From: Buttiauxella sp. B2
Lineage (GTDB): Bacteria > Pseudomonadota > Gammaproteobacteria > Enterobacterales > Enterobacteriaceae
Direction: 5' to 3'
DNA: 64,000 nt
Assembly (NCBI RefSeq): GCF_006376615.1
Contig: NZ_VEXQ01000015.1
Span: 1-64,000 of the forward strand
Shown here one piece after another: positions 50,711 to 60,995 of the stretch (the stretch's first letter is position 1; every line of letters starts with the position of its first letter). The position numbers and the translations under genes were made by a program. The notes under the pieces are model-generated. The model searched no databases. It was given only the letters and a program-made list of their open reading frames with translations, and was not told where the DNA came from.

Positions 50711-51927
50711 AAGTTGGTTTCTTCCTGCTCAAGTTCCCAGTGGCATCCGAAACATTTGTGTTGAACCAGATTGTCGCGTTTATCGACATGGGTTTTGAGG
50801 TGGAAATTGTTGCCATCCAGAAGGGAGATTTGACCAATACACACGCGGCATTCAAAGAGTACAAACTTGCCGAGAAAACGACCTGGCTGATGGATGAGCC
50901 CGCGGGTAAAGCCGCGAAGCTGCAATCACGGGCTTTGAATACACTGCGTGGTGTGCTACGTCCGCGTACGTGGCGGGCATTAAATACGGCACGCTATGGT
51001 GAGGAAGCTCGCAATCTGATTCTGTCCTCGATTTGTGGCCGTAATCCACAAACTGTGCAGGCCGATGTGTTTATCGCTCACTTTGGCCCTGCGGGTGTCA
51101 CGGCGGCAAAATTGCGTGAGCTTGGCTTGCTCAAAGGCAAAATTGCCACGGTTTTCCACGGCATTGATATCTCAGGACGTGAGGCTTTGTCGCACTACAC
51201 ACCTGAATATCAAAAACTTTTCGTACGTGGCGACTTGATGCTGCCAATCAGCGATTTGTGGGCAGGGCGTTTGCAACAAATGGGTTGTCCAGCCGAGAGA
51301 ATTATCGTTTCGCGTATGGGCGTTGATATGGAACGTTTCTCGCAGCGCCCTGTTAAAGCGCCAGCCAACACGCTGGAGATTATCTCGGTGGCGAGATTAA
51401 CCGAGAAGAAAGGCCTGCATGTGGCAATCGACGCCTGTTTGCTGCTTAAAGAACGCGGTGTGAAGTTTCGTTACAACATACTAGGCATCGGCCCGTGGGA
51501 AACTCGCCTGCGTACACTTATCGAACAGTATCAGCTTGATGATGTGGTGTTTATGCCGGGCTTTAAACCAAACCATGAAGTGAAAGCGATGCTGGACGAA
51601 GCCGACCTATTTTTGCTGCCTTCAATTACTGGCGAGGACGGCGATATGGAAGGGATACCCGTGGCATTGATGGAAGCGATGGCGGTCGGTATCCCGGTTA
51701 TTTCTACCGTTCACAGTGGCATTCCTGAACTAATAGACGCAGGGCGTTCTGGCTGGCTAGTGCCGGAAAAAGACGCAGCTGCACTTGCTGACTGCTTGCA
51801 GGCATTTTCCAGTGTTGAAGAAAGTGAGTTGAAACCAATGTTGAGCCGTGCTCGCAAAAAAGTTGAAACCGAATTTAATCAGAAAATTATCTATCAAAAA
51901 TTAGCTCATCAGTTACATACGCTTTAA
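50707..51927 (+). CDS. wcaL: Colanic acid galactosyltransferase WcaL (GT4)
   Basis: This 406-residue GT-B enzyme has [22 protein letters not shown] at the N-terminus, the [16 protein letters not shown] donor-domain motif (about residue 227) and the [21 protein letters not shown]-x7-E region (about 315). It overlaps wcaK and precedes wcaM by 14 bp. Confidence 0.95.
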   Translation: MKVGFFLLKFPVASETFVLNQIVAFIDMGFEVEIVAIQKGDLTNTHAAFKEYKLAEKTTWLMDEPAGKAAKLQSRALNTLRGVLRPRTWRALNTARYGEEARNLILSSICGRNPQTVQADVFIAHFGPAGVTAAKLRELGLLKGKIATVFHGIDISGREALSHYTPEYQKLFVRGDLMLPISDLWAGRLQQMGCPAERIIVSRMGVDMERFSQRPVKAPANTLEIISVARLTEKKGLHVAIDACLLLKERGVKFRYNILGIGPWETRLRTLIEQYQLDDVVFMPGFKPNHEVKAMLDEADLFLLPSITGEDGDMEGIPVALMEAMAVGIPVISTVHSGIPELIDAGRSGWLVPEKDAAALADCLQAFSSVEESELKPMLSRARKKVETEFNQKIIYQKLAHQLHTL

Positions 51928-51941
51928 ATCCGCGAGGACGT

Positions 51942-53369
51942 ATGCGAAAAAAAACTCAATCTACTCTTCCTTTCTTTTCATCCTCCCGCCGCAAATTGTT
52001 AAAGGCCAGTTCAGTACTGGCCGCGGTGCCATTCATTTTACCTCGCAGCGTGCTGGCAGCAGCCGGAGAAGGCGAGGTCAGCGTGCAAAAATTCTACAGT
52101 GGCGACTGGATTGCCGCCTTCAAAAAAGCCTTTTCAACGGCTAACACCGTAATAGTTCCCGCTGATTTGGTCTGCGACAATATCAATACCGCAATCTTTA
52201 TGCCTGAAGGCAAAACCTTGCATGTTGCCGGTGGTTTAAAAGGCAATGGCAAAGGACGTTTTGTGATGCAGGATGGCTGCCAAATAGTGGGGGAGAAGGG
52301 CGGACGTTTTAACAATATCACTCTGGATGTACGTGGCTCAGATTGCACGATCAAAGGGATTGATATGAGTGGTTTTGTACCCGTTACGCAGATCTATATT
52401 GGCGGCAAAGAGAAACGGACTATGCGCAATCTGGTCATCGATCAGATTACCGTGCACGATGCTAACTATGCCATTCTGCGCCAGGGTTTCCACAATCGAA
52501 TGGAAAACGTGAAGATCACCAACGGCCATTTTAGCCACTTGCAGGGTGATGCCATTGAATGGAACGTGGCGATCAACGACCACAATCTGCTTATCTCCGA
52601 CCATGTGATTGATAACATTGATTGCACCAATGGAAAAATCAATTGGGGCATCGGCATTGGGCTTGCTGGAAGTACTTACGACAACGAGTACCCGGAAGAC
52701 CAGGCGGTGAAGAATTTTGTGGTGGCGAATATTACGGGCAGCAACTGCCGGCAGTTGGTCCACGTTGAGAATGGCAAGCACTTTATTATCCGCAATATAA
52801 AGGCACGCAATATTAATCATACTTTTAGTAAGAAAGCAGGAATTGATAATGCCACTGTAGCAATTTATGGCTGTGATAATTTCGTGATTGATAATATCGA
52901 CATGAAAGAGAGTGCGGGGTTTCTTATTGGTTACGGTACTGTCAAAGGCAAATATTTATCTATTCCGCAAAATTTCAAACTCAACGATATCACGCTTGAT
53001 AATACCAAAATGCAGTTTAAAAGCCGGGGAATACAGATTTCTTCAGGGAACGCCACCTCCTTTGTAGCCATCACCAATGTTGTGATGAAGCGCGCAACGC
53101 TTGAGTTGCATAACAAGCCGCAACATTTGTTCCTGCGAAATGTCGACGTGATGCAAAACTCGGACGTTGGGCCTGCGTTGAAGCTAAACTTTGACCTGCG
53201 TAAGGATGTACGTGGCCGGTTTATGGCCAAAGACGATACGCTGCTGTCGCTTGCTAATGTGCGTGCCGTGAACGAGAAGGGGGATAGCTCAGTGGATATC
53301 GACCGGGTTGACCATCAACATGTGAACACAAGCGGTTTGAATTTTGCTCTACCAACGACCTTTAAGTAA
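51942..53369 (+). CDS. wcaM: Colanic acid biosynthesis protein WcaM (Tat-exported beta-helix protein)
   Basis: This 475-residue protein starts with a twin-arginine signal ([10 protein letters not shown], residues about 17-26, then a hydrophobic stretch and a VLAAA cleavage region). It should therefore be exported folded to the periplasm. The rest shows the repeated Asn-rich pattern of a right-handed parallel beta-helix (for example [12 protein letters not shown]), typical of polysaccharide-acting proteins. The exact role of WcaM is not established. It is the last gene of the colanic acid operon. Confidence 0.94.
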   Translation: MRKKTQSTLPFFSSSRRKLLKASSVLAAVPFILPRSVLAAAGEGEVSVQKFYSGDWIAAFKKAFSTANTVIVPADLVCDNINTAIFMPEGKTLHVAGGLKGNGKGRFVMQDGCQIVGEKGGRFNNITLDVRGSDCTIKGIDMSGFVPVTQIYIGGKEKRTMRNLVIDQITVHDANYAILRQGFHNRMENVKITNGHFSHLQGDAIEWNVAINDHNLLISDHVIDNIDCTNGKINWGIGIGLAGSTYDNEYPEDQAVKNFVVANITGSNCRQLVHVENGKHFIIRNIKARNINHTFSKKAGIDNATVAIYGCDNFVIDNIDMKESAGFLIGYGTVKGKYLSIPQNFKLNDITLDNTKMQFKSRGIQISSGNATSFVAITNVVMKRATLELHNKPQHLFLRNVDVMQNSDVGPALKLNFDLRKDVRGRFMAKDDTLLSLANVRAVNEKGDSSVDIDRVDHQHVNTSGLNFALPTTFK

Positions 53370-53431
53370 ATCGTCAAGCCGCTTTGCGAGTATTCTTAGC
53401 CATTGGCGAGATTAAAACCAAGCATCTGGTT

Positions 53432-53459
53432 TTGCGTACTTTATTGTAAACGTTAAGAT
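53432..53459 (+). promoter_or_regulatory. Candidate galF promoter
   Basis: TTGCGT (53432-53437) and TAAGAT (53454-53459) are spaced 16 bp apart, about 90 bp before galF. The match is moderate. The 178-bp wcaM-galF gap has no obvious terminator or other signal. Confidence 0.4.
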
Positions 53460-53547
53460 GAAGTCCTAATTTTCGGATTCAATTCATGCTGGCATCAAAG
53501 CACGAAAAGACTATAATCCTCCAACCATTTTAGAGGTGGAACTGAAC

Positions 53548-54444
53548 ATGATTAATTTGAAAGCAGTTATTCCGGTAGCAGGTTTGGGTATGCATATGTT
53601 GCCAGCAACAAAAGCTATTCCCAAAGAGATGCTGCCGATCGTCGATAAGCCGATGATTCAATACATCGTTGACGAAATTGTAGCTGCCGGTATCAAAGAA
53701 ATCGTGCTGGTGACGCATTCATCCAAGAATGCAGTAGAAAACCATTTCGATACCTCTTACGAGCTTGAAGCTCTGCTTGAGCAGCGCGTAAAACGCCAGT
53801 TGCTCGCGGAAGTTCAGTCCATCTGCCCGCCGGGTGTGACCATTATGAACGTGCGTCAGGCTCAGCCGTTGGGACTGGGTCACTCCATTTTATGTGCCCA
53901 CCCAATTATCGGCGACAACCCATTTGTTGTGGTATTGCCAGACGTAATCCTGGATGGCGCTAGCGCGGATCCGCTACGCTATAATTTAGCTGCAATTGTC
54001 GAGCGTTTCAGAGAAACCGGCCGCAGTCAGGTTCTGGCGAAGCACATGCCAAACGAAGATTTGTCTGAGTATTCTGTGATCACAACTGAAGAGCCGTTGA
54101 ATAACGATGGCCAGATTGGTCGCATTGTTGATTTTGTGGAAAAACCGGATCAGCCGCATTCACTGGATTCCGATCTGGCAGCCGTAGGGCGTTATGTCCT
54201 GTCAGCTGATATCTGGCCTGAACTGGAAAAAACCGAACCAGGTGCCTGGGGTCGTATCCAACTGACAGATGCCATAGCTGCATTGAACCAAAAACAAGCC
54301 GTTGAAGCGGCATTGATGACCGGCGAAAGTTACGACTGCGGAAAGAAAATGGGTTACATGCAGGCATTTGTACAGTACGGTCTGCGTAACCACAAAGAAG
54401 GGCAGAAGTTCAGGGATAGCATCAAGCAGATGCTGGCCCGCTAA
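53548..54444 (+). CDS. galF: GalF, UTP-glucose-1-phosphate uridylyltransferase-like regulatory protein
   Basis: This 298-residue protein is a homologue of GalU. The nucleotide-binding loop reads [21 protein letters not shown], where catalytic GalU has G-x-GTR; the GMHM substitution identifies GalF, which has little activity and is thought to modulate GalU. The ATG at 53548 (MINLKAVIP) matches E. coli; an ATG four codons earlier is possible. galF is the conserved left boundary of enterobacterial O-antigen clusters, and it has that position here. Confidence 0.96.
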   Translation: MINLKAVIPVAGLGMHMLPATKAIPKEMLPIVDKPMIQYIVDEIVAAGIKEIVLVTHSSKNAVENHFDTSYELEALLEQRVKRQLLAEVQSICPPGVTIMNVRQAQPLGLGHSILCAHPIIGDNPFVVVLPDVILDGASADPLRYNLAAIVERFRETGRSQVLAKHMPNEDLSEYSVITTEEPLNNDGQIGRIVDFVEKPDQPHSLDSDLAAVGRYVLSADIWPELEKTEPGAWGRIQLTDAIAALNQKQAVEAALMTGESYDCGKKMGYMQAFVQYGLRNHKEGQKFRDSIKQMLAR

Positions 54445-54595
54445 TTGTTTTGAGAACAATGATGGTGCATTTCTGATGGTAAGAACGGCAGTCAATAGTG
54501 ACAGGAAGGTTGCATTTTAGAACCTGATTGAAACTGATTGCCGTTTTTTTTGGGTGGCATGTTACAAAGTGTAAGTTTGCTGGTTCTATGTTTGG

Positions 54596-54664
54596 CATTC
54601 GAATGAGCAAAAACTGATTATTCTATTATTAGTTTGTAAATCTAACTACTTGTTCATTCGAATG
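54596..54664. repeat. Inverted repeat with two CATTCGAATG palindromes upstream of the O-antigen operon
   Basis: The left arm CATTCGAATGAGCAA (54596-54610) and right arm TTGTTCATTCGAATG (54650-54664) are complementary at 14 of 15 positions, with a 39-bp AT-rich spacer. Each arm itself contains the perfect palindrome CATTCGAATG. This could be a pair of operator sites or a large stem-loop. Confidence 0.7.
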
Positions 54665-54724
54665 TTTAGTGAAATTTAGCCAAACGTAAGCCAGGAAAGT
54701 TGGCAACGTTAGAGATTTCAGTCC

Positions 54725-54763
54725 ACTGGTAGCTGTTAAGCCAGGGGCGGTAGCGTGGCTAAA
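54725..54763 (+). promoter_or_regulatory. JUMPstart element with ops upstream of the O-antigen operon
   Basis: ACTGGTAGCTGTTAAGCCAG followed by GGGCGGTAGCGTGG is a near-perfect JUMPstart, and ops GGCGGTAG is at 54746-54753. RfaH recruited here allows transcription through the long AT-rich O-antigen operon. It is about 110 bp before rmlB and more complete than the copy before wza. Confidence 0.95.
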
Positions 54764-54872
54764 GCTCAATTATTCATCATTTCGTTTTGCTATTAATTAC
54801 CTCAAGTAATGTAATCGTCAGATATTCATTTATCGAAGCAAATTATTACAAGATTATAGAGAGACTATTCCC

Positions 54873-55958
54873 GTGAAAATTCTTGTTACTGGTGGTGCCG
54901 GATTTATTGGTTCTGCGGTCGTTCGACATATTATAAATAACACTCAAGACAGCGTTGTTAATGTTGATAAATTAACTTATGCAGGTAATTTAGAATCATT
55001 AGCTGAAGTGTCGACCGATGATCGCTACGCATTTGTTCAGGCTGATATTTGCGATAGAAATGCGCTGGACAAGATTTTTTTAGAGCATCAACCCGATGCG
55101 ATTATGCATCTGGCGGCTGAAAGCCATGTAGACCGTTCTATCACCGGGCCTGCAGAGTTTATTGAAACCAATATTGTTGGTACCTACACTTTACTTGAAG
55201 CGTCCCGCGCGTATTGGTCACAGTTAACCGAAGAGCGTAAAACTGGTTTTCGTTTCCACCATATTTCTACGGATGAAGTGTATGGCGATCTGCCGCATCC
55301 AGATGAATGCCCGGTCGGAAAAGTTCTTCCGCTGTTCACTGAAACAACATCGTATGCACCTAGCAGCCCATATTCCGCATCTAAAGCATCAAGCGATCAT
55401 CTCGTTCGCGCGTGGCAACGGACCTATGGCTTGCCTTGCGTTGTGACTAACTGTTCGAATAACTATGGCCCATACCACTTCCCAGAAAAATTGATCCCAC
55501 TAGTCATTCTTAATGCATTGGAAGGGAAGAGCCTGCCTGTTTATGGCAAAGGTGACCAGATACGTGACTGGCTGTATGTTGAAGACCATGCGCGCGCGTT
55601 GTACACAGTCGTTACCCAGGGAGTTTTGGGTGAGACTTACAACATTGGTGGGCACAATGAAAAGAAAAATCTCGATGTAGTATTGACGATTTGTGATTTG
55701 CTGGATGAATTAGTTCCTAAAAATATGTCTTACCATGAGCAAATTACTTATGTTGCGGATCGCCCTGGTCATGATCGCCGTTATGCAATTGATGCTAGCA
55801 AAATTAGCCATGATTTAAACTGGAAACCACAGGAAACCTTTGAAAGCGGAATACGCAAAACGGTTGAATGGTATTTAACTAATCAACAGTGGGTCGATAA
55901 CATCAAAAGTGGTGCGTATAAATCCTGGATCGAACAAAATTACGGTGAACGTAAATGA
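54873..55958 (+). CDS. rmlB: dTDP-glucose 4,6-dehydratase RmlB (RfbB)
   Basis: This 361-residue SDR enzyme has [14 protein letters not shown] (residues about 7-20), the [11 protein letters not shown] motif and the active-site Tyr/Lys in [13 protein letters not shown] (about 167-171). It makes dTDP-4-keto-6-deoxyglucose, the shared precursor of both dTDP-L-rhamnose (RmlC, RmlD) and the FdtA/FdtB 3-amino sugar encoded downstream. It starts with GTG and overlaps rmlD by 4 bp. Confidence 0.97.
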   Translation: MKILVTGGAGFIGSAVVRHIINNTQDSVVNVDKLTYAGNLESLAEVSTDDRYAFVQADICDRNALDKIFLEHQPDAIMHLAAESHVDRSITGPAEFIETNIVGTYTLLEASRAYWSQLTEERKTGFRFHHISTDEVYGDLPHPDECPVGKVLPLFTETTSYAPSSPYSASKASSDHLVRAWQRTYGLPCVVTNCSNNYGPYHFPEKLIPLVILNALEGKSLPVYGKGDQIRDWLYVEDHARALYTVVTQGVLGETYNIGGHNEKKNLDVVLTICDLLDELVPKNMSYHEQITYVADRPGHDRRYAIDASKISHDLNWKPQETFESGIRKTVEWYLTNQQWVDNIKSGAYKSWIEQNYGERK

Positions 55959-56854
55959 ATATACTTTTGTTCGGAAAAACAGGGCAGGTTGGTTGGGAGT
56001 TACAGCGTTCCCTGGCTCCATTAGGGAATATTATTGCAGTGGATGTTCACTCAACTGAATATTGCGGAGATTTTAGCAATCCTGAAGGGGTCGCTGAAAC
56101 CGTACGTCGTGTGAAACCCGATGTGATTGTGAATGCAGCTGCTCATACTGCTGTTGACAAAGCTGAAAGTGAACGTGATTTTGCACAATTACTCAATGCA
56201 ACAAGTGTTGAAGCAATAGCAAAAGAAGCTGAAAAAATTAATGCCTGGTTGGTTCATTATTCTACAGACTATGTTTTCCCAGGAGACGGTGAAAGGGCAT
56301 GGTTAGAAACGGATAAAGTTGCACCGTTAAATGTTTATGGCGAAACAAAACTCGCAGGTGAAATTGCAGTACAACAGAACTGCACCAAACATCTCATTTT
56401 TCGCACTAGTTGGGTTTTTTCAGGGAAAGGAAATAACTTCGCCAAAACCATGTTGCGCCTGGCAAAAGATCGTGAAGAACTCGCGATAATTAACGATCAA
56501 TTCGGCGCGCCAACCGGAGCTGAATTATTAGCTGATTGCACGGCTCATGCAATTACAACAGCAATGCGCAGGCCTGAAGTGGCCGGTTTATATCACTTAG
56601 TTGCGTCAGGTACAACGACTTGGTTTGACTATGCAAATCTTGTATTTTCCGAAGCAAAAAATGCAGGTTTGGTACTGGCAGTGAATAAAACCAACCCGGT
56701 TCCAACAAGTGCATATCCTACACCTGCCCGTCGCCCACAGAATTCACGACTGAATACTGCGAAATTCCAGCAGACCTTTGGTCTAACTCTACCTGAGTGG
56801 CATGTAGGAGTTAAACGAATGTTAGATGAACTCTTTGCTGCAATGAATGCATAA
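55955..56854 (+). CDS. rmlD: dTDP-4-dehydrorhamnose reductase RmlD (RfbD)
   Basis: This 299-residue SDR reductase has [14 protein letters not shown] (residues about 7-20) and the catalytic YGETKLAGE (about 128-132). It performs the last step of dTDP-L-rhamnose synthesis with NADPH. The order rmlB-rmlD-rmlA is standard for enterobacteria, but rmlC does not follow rmlA directly here. Confidence 0.96.
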   Translation: MNILLFGKTGQVGWELQRSLAPLGNIIAVDVHSTEYCGDFSNPEGVAETVRRVKPDVIVNAAAHTAVDKAESERDFAQLLNATSVEAIAKEAEKINAWLVHYSTDYVFPGDGERAWLETDKVAPLNVYGETKLAGEIAVQQNCTKHLIFRTSWVFSGKGNNFAKTMLRLAKDREELAIINDQFGAPTGAELLADCTAHAITTAMRRPEVAGLYHLVASGTTTWFDYANLVFSEAKNAGLVLAVNKTNPVPTSAYPTPARRPQNSRLNTAKFQQTFGLTLPEWHVGVKRMLDELFAAMNA

Positions 56855-56912
56855 TAAATAATATTATTTAGTGAACTATAAATAGAACACTTTTAAAAAT
56901 TGGAAAATTAAA

Positions 56913-57791
56913 ATGACTTCACGTAAAGGTATTATTCTTGCTGGTGGTTCTGGCACTCGTTTATATCCGGTAACGATGGCAGTTAGTAAACAGCTGCTAC
57001 CAATTTATGACAAGCCTATGATTTATTATCCGCTTAGCACTCTGATGCTAGCCGGCATTCGTGATATTTTGATTATCAGTACACCTCAGGATACTCCACG
57101 TTTTGAACAGTTGCTTGGCGATGGCTCCCAATGGGGTTTGAATCTGCAATACAAAGTTCAAGAAAGTCCTGATGGTTTGGCTCAAGCATTTATTATTGGT
57201 GAAGAGTTCATTGGTAGTGATGATTGTGCATTGGTACTTGGTGATAATATTTTCTATGGACATGATTTACAAAAGCAACTTGAAAGTGCTGTTGCTCAAG
57301 AATCTGGTGCAACTGTATTTGCTTATCATGTTACGGATCCTGAGCGTTATGGCGTTGTAGAGTTTGATAAGACTGGTAAAGCAATTTCTCTTGAAGAGAA
57401 ACCAATGCAACCAAAAAGCAACTATGCAGTTACTGGATTGTATTTCTATGATAACAGTGTTGTAGAAATGGCAAAAAGTCTCAAACCATCACCTCGCGGT
57501 GAATTAGAAATCACCGATATTAACCGAATATATATGGAACAAGGGCGTATGTCTGTTGCCATGATGGGCCGTGGTTATGCATGGTTGGATACAGGAACTC
57601 ATCAAAGTTTGATTGAAGCCAGTAATTTTATTCAAACCATAGAACTTCGTCAGGGATTAAAAGTTTCTTGCCCAGAAGAGATTGCTTATCGCAAAGGTTT
57701 TATTGATGCAGAACAAGTTAAAAATCTGGCCGCACCATTAGTGAAAAATGATTATGGTCAATATTTATTGAAAATGGTTAAGTCTAGTTAA
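56913..57791 (+). CDS. rmlA: Glucose-1-phosphate thymidylyltransferase RmlA (RfbA)
   Basis: This 292-residue nucleotidyltransferase has the signature [20 protein letters not shown] (residues about 10-29), then LGDNIFYG (about 110) and [20 protein letters not shown]. It makes dTDP-glucose from Glc-1-P and dTTP, the entry to all dTDP sugars of the cluster. The codon usage is already more AT-rich than in rmlB, marking the transition into the variable serotype region. Confidence 0.97.
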   Translation: MTSRKGIILAGGSGTRLYPVTMAVSKQLLPIYDKPMIYYPLSTLMLAGIRDILIISTPQDTPRFEQLLGDGSQWGLNLQYKVQESPDGLAQAFIIGEEFIGSDDCALVLGDNIFYGHDLQKQLESAVAQESGATVFAYHVTDPERYGVVEFDKTGKAISLEEKPMQPKSNYAVTGLYFYDNSVVEMAKSLKPSPRGELEITDINRIYMEQGRMSVAMMGRGYAWLDTGTHQSLIEASNFIQTIELRQGLKVSCPEEIAYRKGFIDAEQVKNLAAPLVKNDYGQYLLKMVKSS

Positions 57792-57851
57792 TAGAAATGA
57801 GCTAGCTTTTATGCCAAATATTCAATATATGACATCTTGCGAGAGTAAAAA

Positions 57852-58667
57852 ATGAAATTCAGTGTCTTGATGTCTCTCTATCATAAAGAGTCAGCTGCTA
57901 ATCTAGATGATTGTTTATTGAGTCTCTATAATCAAACATTAACTATTCCAGAAGTAATATGTGTTTATGATGGCCCTGTTTCAAAAGAACTTGATGATAT
58001 TGTGATGAAATGGGCCTCTAAATTACCTATAAAAACTGTTAAGCTAGATAGAAATGTTGGCCTTGGTAATGCGTTAAATGAAGGTTTAAAACATTGTAGT
58101 TATGATTTTGTTGCTAGAATGGATACTGATGATATTTGTGTAGAAACAAGATTTTCAGAACAAATAGCATATTTAGAAAAAAATCCTCAAACTGCAATTT
58201 TGGGCAGTAATACACTGGAATTCGAGTCGGATGAAAATATTATTACCTCATCACGTATTGTCCCTTCCAGTAGCCAAGATATTGTTAAGTATGCATCTTT
58301 AAAAAACCCGTTTAACCACATGTCAGTAATTTTCAATAAGAATACAATAATTTCTGTAGGTGGCTATCGTCATCATTATCTGATGGAAGATTATAATCTT
58401 TGGTTAAGGGTATTAGCTACTTCATGCCAGGTTGCAAATATTGAGTCATATTTAGTAAAGGTTAGGGCCGGGGATGGGATGATCGCAAGGCGAAGAGGCT
58501 TGTTGTACATTAAAAGCGAGTATCAACTAGCGTATCTAAAATACAAATTGAAGTTTCAGTCTTTACCAATTTCACTAACGTATTTTTTTATAAGAAGCTT
58601 ACCAAGATTGTTACCTGTACCCCTCCTAAGATATTTGTATAAAAAATCGCGACGGATTAATAATTAA
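57852..58667 (+). CDS. O-antigen glycosyltransferase, GT2 family (AmsE/WbbD-like)
   Basis: This 271-residue GT-A enzyme has FSVLMSLYHKESAANLDDCL at the N-terminus, then VYDGPVS (about residue 38), the donor/metal motif ARMDTDDIC (about 92) and the catalytic-base region MEDYNLWLRV (about 181). It ends in a basic, partly hydrophobic tail. The donor and linkage cannot be told from the sequence. Its place between rmlA and rmlC, splitting the rhamnose genes, is unusual. The DNA is strongly AT-rich. Confidence 0.85.
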   Translation: MKFSVLMSLYHKESAANLDDCLLSLYNQTLTIPEVICVYDGPVSKELDDIVMKWASKLPIKTVKLDRNVGLGNALNEGLKHCSYDFVARMDTDDICVETRFSEQIAYLEKNPQTAILGSNTLEFESDENIITSSRIVPSSSQDIVKYASLKNPFNHMSVIFNKNTIISVGGYRHHYLMEDYNLWLRVLATSCQVANIESYLVKVRAGDGMIARRRGLLYIKSEYQLAYLKYKLKFQSLPISLTYFFIRSLPRLLPVPLLRYLYKKSRRINN

Positions 58668-58769
58668 TTCCTTTCCCTTAATCGGTAATCACCCTAAATA
58701 TGACTGTATAAAATGCTCTTGAAATTTAGAAGGATGGAGCTTATTTCAACTATCGAATAGAGAAGATGC

Positions 58770-59324
58770 ATGAAAAGCTATAAAACAAATATTTCTGATC
58801 TGGTGGTTTTTGAACCTACGATATATGGGGATGATAGAGGTTTTTTCTTTGAGAGTTATAACCGAACATCTTTTGAGAATGCGATAGGTAAATCATATGA
58901 TTTTGTTCAAGATAATCATTCAAGATCGAGCAAAGGAGTTTTACGAGGTTTGCATTTTCAACATGAACCTTATTCTCAAGGTAAGCTCGTTCGTTGTGTA
59001 ATGGGGCAGGTCTTTGATGTTGCGGTAGATATACGACCTGAGTCGGCAGATTTTGGTAAATGGTTTGGTATTTTATTGTCTGCTGAAAATAAGAAACAGC
59101 TTTGGATACCTGAAGGATTTGCTCATGGCTTTTTAACATTGTCAGACCATGCTGAATTTGTCTACAAAGCAACTAATTATTATACCCCTACGCATGAAGA
59201 TAGTATTCTTTGGAATGATGCCGAAATTGGTATTGAGTGGCCGATTAATGATGTGGTTCTCTCAGATAAAGACAAGAAAGCAAAAAAATTAAGTGAGATA
59301 TTAAAGGTTAGGAAGAATAAATGA
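58770..59324 (+). CDS. rmlC: dTDP-4-dehydrorhamnose 3,5-epimerase RmlC (RfbC)
   Basis: This 184-residue cupin epimerase has DRGFFFESYN (residues about 23-32), the catalytic His in LRGLHFQ (about 60-66), and LWIPEGFAHGF with the downstream FVYKATNYY Tyr segment. It epimerises dTDP-4-keto-6-deoxyglucose at C3 and C5 on the way to L-rhamnose. The motifs are those of RmlC rather than of mono-epimerases, and rmlD is present in the same cluster. It overlaps the next gene by 4 bp. Confidence 0.93.
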   Translation: MKSYKTNISDLVVFEPTIYGDDRGFFFESYNRTSFENAIGKSYDFVQDNHSRSSKGVLRGLHFQHEPYSQGKLVRCVMGQVFDVAVDIRPESADFGKWFGILLSAENKKQLWIPEGFAHGFLTLSDHAEFVYKATNYYTPTHEDSILWNDAEIGIEWPINDVVLSDKDKKAKKLSEILKVRKNK

Positions 59325-59716
59325 ATATCCAAATAATACCTCTTCAAACTCATGGGGACGATCGCGGCTCTCTTGTTGCACTGGAAGATGGAAATAATAT
59401 ACCCTTTGAAATCAAACGTGTATATTATATGTTTAATACGAAAGATGGTGTTAGACGTGGGTTTCATGCACACAAACACCTAAAACAGGTTGCTATTGCT
59501 GTTCGGGGCACTTGTCGCTTTTTATTAGATAATGGTCGGGAACGTATTGAAGTTGTTTTAGATAATCCGGCACAAGGATTACTTATTGAATCCTTCATGT
59601 GGCGTGAAATGTATGATTTTTCCGATGATTGTGTACTCATGGTTCTTGCAGATCAACATTACGATGAGTCAGATTATGTACGAGATTACGAAGACTTTCT
59701 AGAGCAAAGCAAATAA
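59321..59716 (+). CDS. FdtA/QdtA-type dTDP-4-oxo-6-deoxyglucose 3,4-ketoisomerase
   Basis: This 131-residue single-domain cupin has the family motif RRGFHAHKHLKQ (around residues 46-57), whose His residues are catalytic, and DNPAQGLLIESFMWREMYDFS. FdtA and QdtA convert dTDP-4-keto-6-deoxyglucose to the 3-keto isomer (galacto or gluco configuration), the substrate for a 3-aminotransferase. The sequence alone does not tell me which configuration is made. It competes with RmlC for the RmlB product. It overlaps rmlC by 4 bp and is followed by a 175-bp gap. Confidence 0.9.
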   Translation: MNIQIIPLQTHGDDRGSLVALEDGNNIPFEIKRVYYMFNTKDGVRRGFHAHKHLKQVAIAVRGTCRFLLDNGRERIEVVLDNPAQGLLIESFMWREMYDFSDDCVLMVLADQHYDESDYVRDYEDFLEQSK

Positions 59717-59891
59717 ATACTACTGCAGTTTGTTGTAGCTAATCATAATTTATATAATTGTGAAAATCCATGTAAGTATAAATAGATGCATGATTATCTA
59801 TTCTGCTCAAAAGTGTATTTAATTATTATGCTCAACTATGAGTATAATCGCCTACTAATAGAATTAATTTTGATATTTAAAGAGTGTAGAA

Positions 59892-60995
59892 ATGATTAAT
59901 TTTCTTGATTTAAAGTCCATAAATTCCCAATATGCAGCGGAATTAAAAGAAGCATGTGCTCGAGTTATTGATTCGGGTTGGTATATTATGGGTGAAGAGC
60001 TGAGTAAGTTTGAAAATGATTTTTCTTCATTCTGCGAAGTCAAACATACTCTTGGGGTTGCTAATGGACTTGATGCTCTTATATTAATATTCCGCGCATT
60101 AAAAGAACTGGGCAAACTTCAGGATGGAGATGAAGTGATTGTTCAAGCCAATACGTATATTGCATCAGTACTGGCTATTACAGCAAATAATTTAACACCA
60201 GTTCTTGTTGAACCAGATCCTCTAACGTTCAATTTATCTCCTGATATTGTCCGTTCTGCTATTACATCTAAAACTAAAGCTATTTTGCCAGTTCATCTTT
60301 ATGGTCAATTGTCACCAATGCCTCAACTTATGGAGTTAGCTGAGGAGTTTGATTTATTTGTCATTGAGGATTGTGCTCAAGCACATGGCGCCCATATAAA
60401 TGGGAAGCGAGCAGGTACTTGGGGGATCGCTTCCGGTTTTAGCTTTTATCCGGGGAAAAACCTTGGTGCTTTAGGTGATGCTGGGGCAATAACTACCAAT
60501 GATGACGAATTAGCTGAAGTAATTTGCGCGTTGCGTAATTATGGCTCTCATAAGAAGTACGAAAATATTTATACCGGGATGAATAGTCGTCTCGATGAAA
60601 TACAATCTGCAATGCTAAGTGTAAAATTAAAGTATTTAAACAACGAAACTATTCGCCGCCAAAGTATAGCAGGTCAGTACCTTGATAATATTAAAAACCC
60701 ATTAATCACATTGCCACATGTATTATGTAAGTCTGCACATGTATGGCATTTATTTGTAATTCAGTGTGATGAAAGATCCTTGTTGCAGGCATGGTTGCAA
60801 CAAAATGATATCCAATCATTAATCCATTATCCTATTCCACCACATAAACAAAAAGCGTATGCGGAATTGAACTCTCTTATTTTGCCAGTAACTGAGAGAA
60901 TACATGACACTGTATTATCAATCCCACTCGATCCTACCATGAAAGATTCTGATGTGGCTAAAATTATTCATACATTGAATAATTTCAGTGTATGA
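59892..60995 (+). CDS. FdtB/QdtB-type PLP-dependent dTDP-3-keto-6-deoxyhexose 3-aminotransferase
   Basis: This 367-residue DegT/DnrJ/EryC1/StrS aminotransferase has [17 protein letters not shown] at the N-terminus, the PLP-contacting EDCAQAHGA segment (about residue 157) and the Schiff-base Lys in [14 protein letters not shown] (about 189). With the ketoisomerase upstream it should give dTDP-3-amino-3,6-dideoxy-galactose or -glucose. Its stop overlaps the wzx start (ATGA). The N-acetyltransferase gene (fdtC/qdtC) that usually lies next to it is absent. Confidence 0.92.
   Translation: MINFLDLKSINSQYAAELKEACARVIDSGWYIMGEELSKFENDFSSFCEVKHTLGVANGLDALILIFRALKELGKLQDGDEVIVQANTYIASVLAITANNLTPVLVEPDPLTFNLSPDIVRSAITSKTKAILPVHLYGQLSPMPQLMELAEEFDLFVIEDCAQAHGAHINGKRAGTWGIASGFSFYPGKNLGALGDAGAITTNDDELAEVICALRNYGSHKKYENIYTGMNSRLDEIQSAMLSVKLKYLNNETIRRQSIAGQYLDNIKNPLITLPHVLCKSAHVWHLFVIQCDERSLLQAWLQQNDIQSLIHYPIPPHKQKAYAELNSLILPVTERIHDTVLSIPLDPTMKDSDVAKIIHTLNNFSV

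Larger units (their letters stand above)
54445..54872. other. galF-rmlB intergenic region (428 bp): O-antigen promoter region
   Basis: This gene-free AT-rich region holds a possible galF terminator (AACGGCA paired with TGCCGTT, followed by eight T, 54483-54551, with a long loop). It also has an inverted repeat containing two copies of CATTCGAATG (54596-54664), a JUMPstart/ops element (54725-54763), and about 110 bp of leader before rmlB. The O-antigen promoter should lie between the inverted repeat and JUMPstart, but I see no convincing hexamer pair. Confidence 0.65.

Noticed and set aside
59717-59891. Pseudogene of an fdtC-like acetyltransferase in the fdtA-fdtB gap
   Set aside because: No hexapeptide-repeat pattern could be read in any frame. 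Only AT-rich sequence with several stops is seen, so a remnant is not supported.
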